The notes: generated by a model not told the origin, from the sequence alone. DNA of 64,000 bases from Cytidiella melzeri (GCA_022592445.1 JABYQR010000052.1:1-64000), one strand, 5' to 3'. Positions 46,331 through 57,972 are shown, counted from the stretch's first letter. Program-made: numbers and translations.

Positions 46331-46790
46331 GTCCCTCTCATTGTCAGAGAAAGGCTTCATAGCAGCAAGGGTAAGGGAAAGGGAAATAGAGCAGAGAAGA
46401 CGTTACCTTTCTTGTTTCAGCAAAGGAACTGCAAAAAGAGCGAGCAGAATTAGCGTTGTACAAAAACAAATTTCAAGCACACACTTGCCTCACAAATGAG
46501 GCTAGAGCCACAGCAATTCCAGAAAATGTTGCAGAACTATTGTGGTTGTCAGGGCCACTTGCATCCAGAAAACATTGTAGAACTGTTGTGATTGCCAGTT
46601 CCTCCCAGGGCCAGGAAGCAACAATTTGACACTGAGGCTTGGCCAGATTGGGCGTTGGAGGTTGTCAAAACAAGCAAGCAGAGAAAGTTGAATACTAGAT
46701 GTGCTAAGACGTTACAAAGTAATTTATAAATCTGAGACATGAAACCACCGACAGCCTGAACTACGACAAAGCGGAAAAACGCAGACAGTA

Positions 46791-49320
46791 TCAAGGGAGA
46801 ATGGGTGCACGTCCAGATTCCTTGACAAAGGTCTCAACATAAAAGTTGGCGGTGACCTTTTCCACGCGCCTGAGAACATGTTTGTCAACAGTGTTGAGAG
46901 AAAGATCAGACTTGAGGATGTCCGGGGGATGAGGCCATGACTTCATGAGGCATCGAAGCCCCTCAAGGCACTTGCCACGCTCTACCAAGTCCGGCGACAC
47001 AAGGCCGACGTCGCTGGACAGAATTGAGGCAACGTGCAGAATGTTGCCACCAGAGAAAACTTGGTTCGGCAGCTGCACCTGCTCAGCTGCTGACGCCGCC
47101 TGATCACGATCCCGCTGGTAGAGAGCCCTGTCAAGCATGAACAGGTCCATTCTGAAACCAATCTTTGATAGCTCCCAAGCCACATCCTGACAGAGGTTGT
47201 CGTCAACAGAGCTGACAGGCTGCCCAAACCACATTGGCTTCAGATCTTCAGTGTTGATATTGTTCTTGTCAAAGATTTCAGCCAAAATGTCCAGAACTTT
47301 GGAGAGATTCCTGGCCTTGCTTGCTTGGGGGGAGGCGGAAGGGTTTAGGCCGTCGTCAAGGTAGGCACACCACCATCGCACAAACATGTCACAGCAATGC
47401 CTGATTGTGCAAGTCACGCAGTACCAGGGCTCACGCATGCTAAGCCAGTTCAGCACGTAGTGGCGCACTCTGTCTGGGTTGGCTGGACCCACCACCAGAG
47501 CCGGCTCAGGGACCCAGAAGCCCCAGGACCCAGATGGGGGCGTCACCATGCGACTGGTATCAAGCTTGACGAGAACATTCTCCCAGGCACTGAGCAAAGG
47601 GGGAATGCGAGGGGATGGCTTGTCCTCAAATCTTGAGCGCCCAGCATTCTTGTGTTGGACTGGTTGACGATCTGTCTTAAAAGAAGGTGAGCATGAAAGC
47701 CTTATTAGGCATTATGTAACTCACATGGCTCCATGCAGACACTTGCGGACGGGATGGTACGCAAAGGTGTTGTGGACATGGCACGGGAAGGCCCAGCTTA
47801 CTGCTGACAAGCTGAGGAGACAGCCAGTCCAGGGTTTGCATTGTCAGACTCAGACGGTGTACAGCCGTAGCCTGTAGGGTAAGGGACTGCCTTTGCATTG
47901 ATGTAATCCATGCTGCCAAAACAGATAGCATCTAACTGGGCAGGGGCAAGGGCTGCCGGTGTACAACAGAGAGTCGCTGTACACACCAGTGGTAAGAACA
48001 ATGCCAGTTGGTCGCTGCACTCCCACCCTAGAGACGATGATGTCTCTGGCTGTGAGACAGTCGGCGATGTGTAGGTACCAATTTGGGATGCCAATATGGA
48101 AGCAACGTTGAGCTATGGCAGCATCTGTTGTAAAGCAGCCCATCAGATCATTCTGCAGAACGGGTGCAATGTTAGGCAGTGGGATGGTGGCAGCAAGATG
48201 GTCCCATGTCATCCAGGAAACTGTCATGCAGTATTGCTGCTCTGTAGCCACAAATTGTAGGATCAGGTCACGCTTTGTGGCTGCAAGAGACAAGCAGGCG
48301 TACACGTGTTCGGCACTGAGCTGGATCCAACGGAGATTCTGAGAATAGCCCTTCTGCTGCTCTAACGCGTTCACCTCAGCACTCAGTTTGTCTAAGCTTG
48401 CGCGTATTGGTTCTAAGCAAAATGGTTCACCAACGTAAAGAATGCAAAGAATGCCCTCAAACAACTGCAGATCTTTGTCCTTTAGCAAGGCCCATACTTG
48501 AAGCTGATGGTGTGGATGGTTACTCCTCGGCATACAATGAAGCCAGTTGTGCTTTGATCAAGGAGAGTAAACCTGTGGCCATTGAAGCGGGTCCTCCATT
48601 CCAAATTTTCCGTCTGCCTTTAACAAAACGGACAAGCGTCCCCAGGGTGGTTGAGGGATGTATGTCATGTTTGGCGATGTGACCACTTATTTGCCATCCG
48701 TGGACGAGGTGGCCACCAGCCCATCGTGGAAGCAAAGTACATGTGCAGTAAGAATGAGACATTGACTTAACTTGTGTTGCGGACTGGACTTACTGGTGTA
48801 GTTGGCATCGGTGGGGATAGTCACCCTCTCCGTCCAACTGGTCAATTCAGGCTGAAATTGCCAGGTATGTGCCAGCGAGCTTGACATCAAGATCATACAA
48901 GAGGGGCTCACCATTGCAATAGAATATTGCTAATGATAGAAAGAAACAAAAGTGTGAAGTTGTTGTGCAGGGTAGAGCGTAGAACATGCCTGTATATCCG
49001 TTGTTCAAAACCACAGCCCAATTGTATACCCTTCTAAGTGTGTTCTTGGAATTTGCCCTGCAAACAAGTGTTGCCAGACTGCTCAATGTGGTTTGAGACA
49101 ACACCACAGGCGTGTCAAGACTTCCTGTACAATGCCACAAGCATGTACAGTGGTTGGTAGAGGCAGATCTGAGGCTAGAAGAGGTGTATGGACGGTGTAT
49201 GTGTGTGAGCGACACACTTACTGGTGGGTAGAGGTGCCAATAGCAAGAACAACGATGAGGGTGGTGATGGACATGGAATGAGGCAGGTGTGTTGAAGATG
49301 CAAGACTCCTGGGAAACCAC
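46791..49320 (-). pseudogene. Member of a multicopy fungal ORF family (unknown function), degraded
   Basis: The C-terminal exon is clear: 47597-46791, ending ..YVETFVKESGRAPILP. Upstream exons are at 48533 to about 47950 (MPRSNHPHHQLQVWALLKD, then IQLSAEHVYACLSLAATKRD, and FHIGIPNWYLHIADCLTARD) and 48690-48550 containing NMTYIPQPPWGRLSVLLKAD and WPQVYSPWSKHNWLHC; before that LCFHDGLVATSSTDGK is followed by an in-frame stop near 48690. I recall proteins of this wording (PPWGRLSVLL, HNWLHCMPRSNHPHH, FGRAPIVPR-like ends) as abundant uncharacterised families in mushroom genomes, often near transposons. The N-terminal exons (about 48.8-49.3 kb) are uncertain. No function can be given. Confidence 0.55.
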
Positions 49321-50417
49321 TGTTGGCGCTCAGTCAACAGAACTGTCAGGTGATCAGGCAGTCACGCGCGTACTCACGTGATGGGCGTGTCAGGCGTGTC
49401 GGACTTCACAGATTTTCTGACTGCAGTCCCAAGTGAGCAGCTCACTACTACGGTCCACGTCCATCAATACATGCATATCAACCTTTCACTCATCTTTCTT
49501 TTGTTTGGTGACCTGGCAATGTATACTAACATCACACATACCACTTATGGAATGATGCTTTTGCATTTGGGAAGGCAGCCTTGTCTATACACAGCAACAA
49601 TCCAATGTCCAAACTGTTGCCAGCATTAACCCCAACACATACTGACGCCAAAACCTGCTCAAGCCCGTGTATAATGCCTGCTTAACTTGAAACACAGCAG
49701 GTCCAGCGTACAAAGTAGTGTGCCAATGTCAGAGTTCCAGCGATGAGCAATTTGAGCAAAATATGAGTGGTTTTGACAATGCTGGATGAAAAATTTGTCA
49801 TGAGAACATACCAAGAGGGAGTTGTGAATGCAAGGAACAAAAAACACCGAGCTGGACACCACTACCGTCAGTTTGTCTGCAAAAAAATACCAAGTATTAG
49901 AGTGTGGCTGAACGTCGGTGTTGGCATTCTAAGCATGAACACAGATCAGTTTGATGGCTATTGCAGGGACAAAGGCAATGTTGGGAATAAGGATTGGCAT
50001 TGGCATCAAAAACCTCAGCCAGGGGCCAGCAAGTGAGGTGTTATGTAACTACGTAATTGCTGACACTCCAACATCATCATTGTTGCGAGGAGGAGCAGAA
50101 TGAGCACATCTTCTGGGTCAGATTGAGTGAGACAGCTTAGGTGTTGTGTAACTCTGTGGCCGCTCAGTCTCACACTTTTCCAGAAGCATGCTGTGCAAGG
50201 AATCAAGATGAAGGAATGTAAGAAAGCACCACTCACTGGTGAATTTAAGTCAGGCGATGAGGGCTAGATAAAGCAGTATCCTTCACCTAGATCCTATTGG
50301 TCTAATGGTGGAGAGGCGAGGTGATTGGGCAAAGACTGTACATAGACGGCGGGAGGACGTACATGTAATTCAGAACCAAGCACACCCCAATCCCACATTC
50401 ACTCGTGCAACAACTCT
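49321..50417. other. Unassigned sequence upstream of the multicopy ORF
   Basis: 1.1 kb. Only short frames with no recognisable domain; it may hold N-terminal exons of the minus-strand family member or its promoter. Confidence 0.3.
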
Positions 50418-51472
50418 CCTTTGTGTCCGGCCAGCAAACGAGTGTCGACAGACTGCTCAATGCGGTTTGCAACTACGCCACAGGTGTGTCAAGTCAGTAC
50501 CATGCCACAAGTGTGTACTGAACAATGAGTGGCGAGGAGGGCGGCAACAAGGGCGAGGACAAGGGAGAGTGGGAGAGGGCAAGGGAAACAACGAGAAACA
50601 AGGGCAACGAGGGCGAGAAAGGGGGCAACAACGGGGGTGGCGAAGAGGGCGGCGAGGAGGGCAAAAACGAGGGTGACAAAAGTGAGGACGGGAGCAACAA
50701 CGAGGGTGGCGAGGAGGGCCAAAACAAGGGCAATGCCAAGGGCAACAAGGGCAATGACAAGGGCAAGGACGGGGGCAACAACAAGGGCAACGAGAGGACA
50801 ACAAGGAGGGCAATGAGGAGGGCAACGATGAGGGCGCAAACAAGGGCAACAAGGGCGAGGATGACGGCTACAGCGTCAAGACGGGGATGAGAGAAGGGTG
50901 AGGGCGAGAGAAGACAATGAGGGTAAGAGCATTGGAGAGGGTTAGAGAGAGGGGAGGACAAGCGCAAGGAAGAGGACAAGAGGACAAGGCGTGAGAGTTG
51001 ACAAGAACTGAACAATCACGTGCTGGGCGCCCTGAGTTGCCATCCACTTCGCCTCTGCCGTTGCCCTTGTCCTCGCCCTCGTTGTTGCCCTTGCCCTCAT
51101 TGTTGCCCTTGCCCTCATTGTTGCCCTTGCCGTCTCCCTCATTGTTGCCCTCACCCTTGTTGCCCTTGTTGTTCTCCTCACCGCCCTCGTTGTTGCTTCC
51201 GTCCTCGCCCTTGTCACCCTCATTTTTGCCCTCCTCGCTGCCCTCCTTTCCTCCCTCGTTGTTGCCCCCTTTCTTGCCCTTGTTGCCCTTGTTTCTTGTT
51301 GTTGCCCTTGCCCTCTCCCACTCTCCCTTGTCCTCGCCCTTGTTGCCGCCCTCCTCGCCACCCATCGTTCAGTACATGCTTGTGACGTGGTACTGACTCG
51401 ACACACCTGTGGCATAGTTGCAAACCGCATTGAGCAGTCTGTTGACACTCGTTTGCTGGTCGGACGCAAAGG
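50418..51472. repeat. Large inverted repeat of low-complexity coding-like sequence
   Basis: Left arm 50418-50720 and right arm about 51175-51472 are reverse complements with scattered mismatches, separated by about 455 bp. Both arms contain a non-repetitive 100-bp segment (AGCAAACGAGTGTC... to the ATG) followed by Gly/Glu/Lys/Asn-rich repeats reading outward from the arm starts (MSGEEGGNKGEDKGEWERAR on plus, MGGEEGGNKGEDKGEWERAR on minus). The purine-rich repeats extend beyond the arms to about 50870 and 51660. This could arise by inverted duplication and would form a long hairpin if transcribed. Confidence 0.75.
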
Positions 51473-51479
51473 TGTTGAC

Positions 51480-51660
51480 CTTGCCCTTGCCCTTGTTGCC
51501 CTCGCTCTCTCCCTCGTTGTTGCCCTCGTTGTTGCCCTTGCCCTCTCCCTCATCGTTGCCCTCGCCCTCTCCCTTGTCGTTGCCCTTGTTGCCGCCCTCG
51601 TTACCCTTGTTTTTGCCCTCATTGTTTCCCTTGCCCTTGACTGCTCTCACTCTCGCTTTC
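51480..51660 (-). repeat. Degenerate GGCAA/GGGC minisatellite encoding G/N/K/E repeats
   Basis: Short imperfect repeats of AAGGGCAACGAGGG-type units on the minus strand, open in a GNNEGEGKGN-like frame. Continuous with the inverted repeat to its left. Confidence 0.6.
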
Positions 51661-52343
51661 ACCTTTTCTCTCGCCCTCTCCCCTCCACGTCTATTGTTCT
51701 GGGACTGCCTGTGGCGTCCAATTGCTCCCGCATCTTGTGCGGCTGTGTCGCCAGAACTGTTGTGTAAACCTGTGCAACTGTGTCACCCAGCTTCGTAAGT
51801 TGGATTGGACAGACTCTTGAGGTGAGCTTGTCACGAGTTGCATACATCCTTACCAATGTCCATCTCCACCGAGATGGTGCACCACAGGCTCAATGAAAGG
51901 GAGGCCAACCCCAATCCTTACGTCAACTTCATTGTCCCTCTGCCAGTTTGGGATGCAGCTGCCCAGGAGAATGCCAGACAGCTGCTCCGAGCCTTGATGG
52001 CGCAGGTCAACCTGTCATGAAGGCTCATCAACTACAGGTGAACAGCATCGAGAAGGTATGTCCATGTCAGTTCAAGCGACTACATGTATGGGGATTCTGA
52101 CCACGTTATGTTCAGTACCAGTACAACAAAGTATTTTTGGGGTGCAATTGGAACAGCAATAAAGTTATCGGTGAGTTTCGGTCTTAGTGGCAGGGGATCC
52201 ATGTTGACTTCTTGCACAACTTTAAAAATAGTGCTCAGGAATGCCACTGGGAATTTCCGGCAGGTGTCATCTCTCCTGGGGACTCTATGTCATGATGTAC
52301 GTTTCTTCTTCCGTGTAAATAGTACCTGAGTCTTTCCTGAAGC

Positions 52344-52353
52344 AAGGAGCTAG
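52344..52353. repeat. Target duplication (left) of the truncated LINE
   Basis: AAGGAGCTAG, repeated at 53232-53241. The final AG is the 3' splice site of the WLM gene intron. Confidence 0.85.
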
Positions 52354-53231
52354 TTTTTTTTTTTTTTTTTTTTTTTTTGGACTTCTTCGTTTATTGTCCT
52401 TGAGGCCTAAGGCCTATGGTAACTACCCGGAACTTGTACATGTAATCTAAGGTCTGTCTAATGCTAGCTATGACATGAGTGCTGGGGTGAACCGAGGTTC
52501 GCCATGTGTGCTATGGGGGAGATGTGCGCTGGTATTTAATTAGTGGAATATAACGGGTAGGAAGAACTGCAGGGGTACGGGGACGTGAGAGGCTCTGCCG
52601 CTACGCTGGCAATAGGGACTGGATTGTAAACCTGCACACTTTGGTAGACGTTGGTCCCCTGGGTCTTTGCCTCTTGCTGTGCAGGGAGCCGGTTGGCAGT
52701 TTCCCGCCTCCCGTCAAAACTCCTCCAATTCCTTAGCTTTGCATCCCGCGCGTTACATGGGAGAAAGGTGAAGAAGGTACTCCTACTTCTAATTGTGCGG
52801 TCTTGTGTACGTCTCTGTGTGATTTGTTGTACCTAGGCTGGGTCGTGCTGCGTGGAGAGGAGGCGAGTTGGTTAGCGTTGTTCTGTGAGTAGGTGTAAAG
52901 TACTTCGGTCTTGTTAGGATTCTCTTTCAACGTCGTGTGTGTGCTCCCCTTGGTTTGTTGTTAGTCAGTTCCGGTGTGGTCCTGTTCCCTAGGCTGCATG
53001 CAAAGCGTCGTGTGGTGTGTATGTAGCGGAACAGTGGTTTAATGGCCGCTGGGACACTGAGAAGGCTGGGGATGGATCTGCTCGCTTGTCCGCCAATTTC
53101 TTGCGCTAGTCTGTTTCTTTCTTGTCGGTGCATTGGGCACTGCATGAGGTATTGGTGGACTGTCTCTGGTGCTTGTCCGCAGCTGGGGCACTTTGGGCTG
53201 GTGGCACGCTGTATGAAATGGAGGTGTGCAA
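52354..53231 (-). mobile_element. 5'-truncated LINE, 878 bp, in an intron of the WLM gene
   Basis: On the minus strand it ends in poly(A) (25 T on plus, 52354-52378) and is flanked by a 10-bp duplication. It keeps only the last part of ORF2: HLHFIQRATSPKCPSCGQAP, ETVHQYLMQCPMHRQERNRL with the zinc CxxC..H..C motif, then a short helical end stopping near 52927, and a 3' UTR. A different LINE family from the 29.9-kb copy. Confidence 0.88.
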
Positions 53232-53241
53232 AAGGAGCTAG
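53232..53241. repeat. Target duplication (right) that recreates the splice acceptor
   Basis: AAGGAGCTAG directly before the exon TTGGCGCACATCAAG (LAHIK). Confidence 0.85.
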
Positions 53242-54126
53242 TTGGCGCACATCAAGGTATGCTGTGCAACTCTCATCATGCCTGCAACACTCACCTGCTC
53301 CCATGCAGCATATGAATCACGGCCCTGCCTTTCAAGCTCTGTGGGCACAGCTTTGCAGGGAGGTGAAGGAGCTGCAGAACAAGGGCTACTACGGAGATGG
53401 TATGTTTACATCCTCCCTCTGATCACGCGGTATTTGACCTCAAGTCCCAGGCTATTGGTCCTCAGGTGAGCATCTCGGAGACTCTGTCCGCGTAGGCAGT
53501 CAGGGACTGGACAAGACCAGATTACCTGAGTATATGGTAAGTGTGTATAACCTCATAACTCTGCCAGTCACCCTCACGCCTTCTTTGAATCAATTCAGTG
53601 TGGCGGCGCTCACTCTCAACCTCAGCCTTCCTCCTTGCAACAACGCAGACCACACGGCGGGCCTTTGAACCACACCGGCTGTCAAACAACCAGGAAACAC
53701 AAGGCTGGGTCGCGTGTAACAGCGCAGGGAACCTTCAACGGGGTTGGAAGAGCCTTGGATGAACATGTTGAAGATGAGAGCATCAAGAAAGCAGGTGCAG
53801 GATTCCGAAAGCAGGCTGGCAGGTAAACCTCAAGGTCCTGGGCTTATTGATGTACTGACTGACACCGTTAAAACAGCAAAAAGGCTAGGGAAGCTCATGC
53901 TATTGCTGCTGAACGTTGGTTGTTAGCGTTGCAAAGCCAAACTGCAGGTACTGTTCATCCCCAGTGTTGTCAACAGTGTTCCTCAACTTTTTTTTATTGT
54001 TTAGAGCCAGCGTCAAGTTCTTCTGTGGATGACTCAGATTCAGAGTCTGACTCCCTCAGACCAGAGACAGACCAAGACCGACAACAAACACTTCTCAATT
54101 CAGATGCCAACACAGAAAGGCTCTGA

Positions 54127-57053
54127 AAATGAACAGGTGCTCACACCCTTTGCATACTGGAGTAGCACCTTCATCTATGCGGTGATTGGCGTGTTTGATC
54201 TTTCAACAGTCAACGTCAACAGTTAATCAGTAAAGTACTACTCCCCACCCCCCCCTCCTCCTCTCCCCTTCTCTCGCTCTTTCTATGCCTCTTTCACCCT
54301 TGCCCATCCAGAACCTTCTCCCACCTTTCCTGTCCCTATCCCGTTGTAGCCCTTGCGCCATCCATGTCTATTCTACCTCGCATGTCTGATGTGCCTGACT
54401 GTCTCAAATCTCTATCTATTCTTGTTGCTGTCTCAACCCAAAACATTTTTCTTCGCTGGGGATTTCCTTTTTGGTAACCATTATTCTTATCTGCATCATC
54501 ATGTAATAATACTATCTTTTAATTGTAAGCAGCTCAGAGGAATCAGATGTGCAGGAGCCAGATAAGAGCGGTGAGAAGGATAGCAGCACTCCTTGAGATA
54601 TTAGATTACTCAATGAAAGCGACAAGGATCTGTACAAGGACACCGTTTCTGCATAAAGACACTGTGTCAAACACAAATGGCGGCTACTGTAGATCACACG
54701 TGTGTAATTTATATTGATTCTGTTGAGCAAAATTTTGGGCTTGTTGGGCTTGAGCCTCCTTCAGGCCCTGTCTTACTGGCCTCGTAGGCTTTTGGCCCGG
54801 CTCTCACATCACGTAGGCCAACAACCTCGAGAGCCGGGCCAAAGCCGGGTCTTTCAGGCCAAGCCGGGCCAAATGCATCACTACTGGCTTCTGTCTCCCT
54901 GTATCCTGTCTCGTTGTCTCCTGCCTCCTGCCTTCCACCTGACGTCTAGGTACAAGAATACCCCTCAAGATATCGGAGTTCGGCGCAAATTTCGGCCTTT
55001 ATATCCTCAAAAAAATCGCCTCTCGAGTGCCGATTTATATACGGTGATACGCCCAGAAATCGGCTAGGCGCGGAGACCCGGCAGCAGCCCGCCATTTGCG
55101 CGGCCCGCGTCATCCTGAGCGGCAAGTCCCTCCACTTTCCCAGCGTCACGGGCACGAGGAGTTCACTGAGGTCACGAGGAGTTCGCCGAGGATCCGAGGA
55201 CTTGACAAGGAGCAACACACCGGAAACATCCGGGGCCGAGGAATCGCACCAAACTCTGACTCACAGACACGCCCCTTTTGCATCGGAGCATGGGCCAGCC
55301 AGCCACCAAGAGTTTCGGACGCGGGTCGGACCAACGGTAGAAGAACCTTGACGCGCGAACCCCGTTTCAGGAAGACTCCTATCACGCCACGCTGTGCAAC
55401 TCCTGGACGGTGCCTCATCACCTGCTCGCGACGGTTGGCGCCTCTTCAGCGCAAGGGCGCGCGCCGCTATGCCGCGTCGACCAACGCTGTGTCTTGCCGG
55501 GCGTCGACTCGCTGGATATTTTGCCTCCGCAGACGGAAGTATTCTGCCACCCTGTTTCCTCGCTCTCGAGTTTGGGTTTAGGACATATAAGGAAAGGTTT
55601 AGGAGAGGGTCTTTAGGATATATAAAAAGGTGTTGCTTGTACTGCGTGAAAAATAATCAATTCCCACCCCAGTTTCCAGAGTTCACTTTACGCTTTGCGT
55701 TCGCGTCGAGGGAGTCTCTTCGCGCCCATAGCCGTAGCTTCTTCTGTGTTGTCCCACTGCGACTTCTTTCCCGTTTATGTCAGCTGCGTCTACAAACGAC
55801 AACCCGCCTTGAGTTTGCCGCTACTGTCCCACCGTTCCCCACCTACCCAACGGTTGCTGCCCTTACCGCCCGCGCCCGCGCAAGGTTCTACGCCGTTACC
55901 CCATCATCCCCGCGCCCACGCCGCCGCCAGAACCCTCAGCAGCGCCTACGGTCTCCCCCGAGAGATCAACTTCTAAATCACCCTCGCCTCCGTCACGGAC
56001 TTGCTTGATAACTGCTCTTACTGCAACACTCAGAGCGATCACCCAATTCCCCTACGTACAGGACCTTTCGTCCCGCTTGACTGTGATCGCCCGCGCGCGC
56101 CGCACCCAGCTTGTTGGCTGTCACCAGACTTTGAGGGCGGGGACCACAAGTGCGAACTAGTACAGTTCAATCTTACCAGCTCTACCGACGTCGTCGTTGG
56201 CCACGCATTCGCTTGCAATACGCATTGCCGCTCGGGAGGTGTTGTTCTACACTACCGCCCCGCGCGCAGTCTGTCGAGTCCAATTGACTGCGATTTCACA
56301 TAGCCTTCCGCTGCGACTCGCGCTCCATTAGCTTATCTTTCTCTTACGTTTCCTTTTGACTTCGTTATACTGTGTTTGCTTTTCACTGCGTTATTTTACT
56401 GCGTTACTGCGTTGCGTTTCACCTTCACCGCGTCGAGCTTACTGCGTTCACTTTCACTGCGCCCGCGTTTTACAGCGACTTCTTCATCTTCACCAGCGAC
56501 CGCGTTTTGTGTTCGAGATTCATATTGCACCTGCGTTTACCATCCGTGTCTCTCCGCGCGCCGTCTTACTACAAGTCGCGACGTCTCCCGCGTGTTCTCT
56601 TTGAGCCACGCTATAACTCTTTCGCTTTCACCGCGCCGACTTGCCTTTTTACCCGCGATACGCGTGGTAGTTGCTCGCCTAGCTCCCTGCGCATACACTT
56701 TATCATAAACCTTGTCGCTCTTTTTAGCACAAGTAAAACTAGGACTCTAAGACCACCTCGCTCACTTTAACACTTCCGCGCTTCCACACCTTTACACTTC
56801 TATTGCCACTTCGTGGGTGGTTGTGTTGTCTTTAAGGTTGTTCTTAGTTTGAAGCGTGACTAAGTGTCTCAACAGCGCCTAATATAAGCTCTCCGAGAGT
56901 GACCCTAAGATCTGACGGTCACAGTCACAAGTTGTGAACATCAGGTCATGCCAGTACAGTATTACCGCTACTGTACAGTTACATATGAATATTCTGGTGT
57001 AAAATCTGCATTGTGCATTCTTATACAATTTCTATACGCAACGCTCAAGGTTA
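54127..57053. other. Unassigned, probably repeat-derived stretch
   Basis: 2.9 kb. A short Ser/Glu-rich frame at about 54530-54599 could be a last WLM exon. 54720-54860 is rich in GGCCCGG/CCGGGCC and contains a 14-bp perfect inverted repeat. At 55616-55626 a GATATATAAAAAGG looks like a core promoter, followed by Arg/Pro/Ser-rich frames without domains, then a strongly pyrimidine-rich stretch with repeated TACTGCGTT (56340-56480). No protein family is recognised. Confidence 0.35.
54791..54843. repeat. 14-bp perfect inverted repeat (hairpin)
   Basis: TTTGGCCCGGCTCT at 54791-54804 pairs with AGAGCCGGGCCAAA at 54830-54843, loop 25 nt, within GGGCC-rich sequence. May belong to the subterminal region of a DNA transposon. 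Confidence 0.55.
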
Positions 57054-57761
57054 CTATTGATGACCCAGAAGTGAATTAAACAGTTCACTTCTGGTCCCCC
57101 CCATTCCTCCGTGTTCCTTTTCGCTCGGAGTTTCTATAGTGATGTAGTATGGTATATTGGCTATAGGTAGTCCATTTCTGCGAATATTTGGAGAGGGATA
57201 AAGATGCTAGAAAGGTCCGCATGAAGGTAACTTTTCCCCCGCCAAAATCTGAGAACTGTCACGGCAAGTCACGCACAAGCGCTCACATATGTTCGAACTC
57301 AGCACATGCCGAGCGATCCGCAAATTTCGTGGTGTTCACATGCACTGTGCAGCGCTTGTCGGAGTCTTAATCCACGAGGAGGCATTGTCACGCTCGCCTC
57401 CACTGTCGAGAGTATACCTTCTACTATTCTTGCCACATCGCTCAGAAATACAAACTGGTATTTTTCTGTTGTAGTATATACCCATGTTAATGTATTCTGT
57501 GATTTCTGGGCCAAAATATACACTGGTGCTGCCTCAGTAAGCGCATCAATCACAGTTCACTCATGAACTGCATGCAAAAATTGAGGTATTCGATTTTTCT
57601 ATCCTCGCAGAGCTGCTCTTTCTATACCAAACTTTGTACACAATGTCTAGTAGCATAAATACATATGCCTGGTTTTTTTAGAGGCAGTTGAGTGAGGGGA
57701 AGTACCTTCCCGAGCAAATAGTTCACTTCCTGTCCCCAGTTCACTTCTGGGTCATCGATAG
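57054..57761. mobile_element. TA-flanked MITE with 22-bp TIRs
   Basis: Left end CTATTGATGACCCAGAAG (57054) and the reverse complement of the right end, CTATCGATGACCCAGAAG (to 57761), match over 22 bp with one mismatch. TA flanks both sides (57052-57053 and 57762-57763). 708 bp, no transposase ORF. Extra copies of AAGTGAACT/AGTTCACTT lie next to both ends. TA duplications indicate the Tc1/mariner superfamily. Confidence 0.65.
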
Positions 57762-57972
57762 TAGACAAAAGTGACGGCTGTGATTGGACGCATTGACACG
57801 GCCCGCAGCTGGCCTCATCGCGATCGATTTGACGTGACTTCGCACTCATTCCTCCCGGCCAGTCTAGGTCAACAGTCATGATGTTACACAAGCTAGACTC
57901 ACGGTCCCTTCACCGGTGGTTTTTTTCTCCTACTCTGATACCACCACCACCACCCGGATTACCACAGCTGCC

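Larger units (their letters stand above)
51838..54126 (+). pseudogene. WLM-domain (Wss1-like) metalloprotease gene, frameshifted, with a LINE in one intron
   Basis: Starts at ATG 51838 or, more like relatives, 51874 (MVHHRLNEREANPNPYVNFI). Exon 1 meets a stop at 52018-52020; one base is missing or two are extra around 52010, because PVMKAHQLQVNSIEK follows in another frame. Then YQYNKVFLGCNWNSNKVI, VLRNATGNFRQVSSLLGTLC and the metalloprotease motif H-D-LAHIK-HMNHGPAFQALW: relatives have HELAHIKHMNH, so the catalytic Glu is Asp. Downstream exons are well kept: LQNKGYYGDGYWSSG, LPEYMCGGA, KHKAGSRVTAQGTFNG, AGAGFRKQAGSK and an acidic tail ending at 54126. Wss1-type proteases cleave DNA-protein crosslinks. 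With the frameshift and Glu loss this copy is probably dead. Confidence 0.78.

Noticed and set aside
50525..50890. Plus-strand G/K/N/E-rich ORF as a real protein gene
   Set aside because: Simple repeats, mirrored in the opposite arm, with frames open on several phases; no evidence of a conserved protein.
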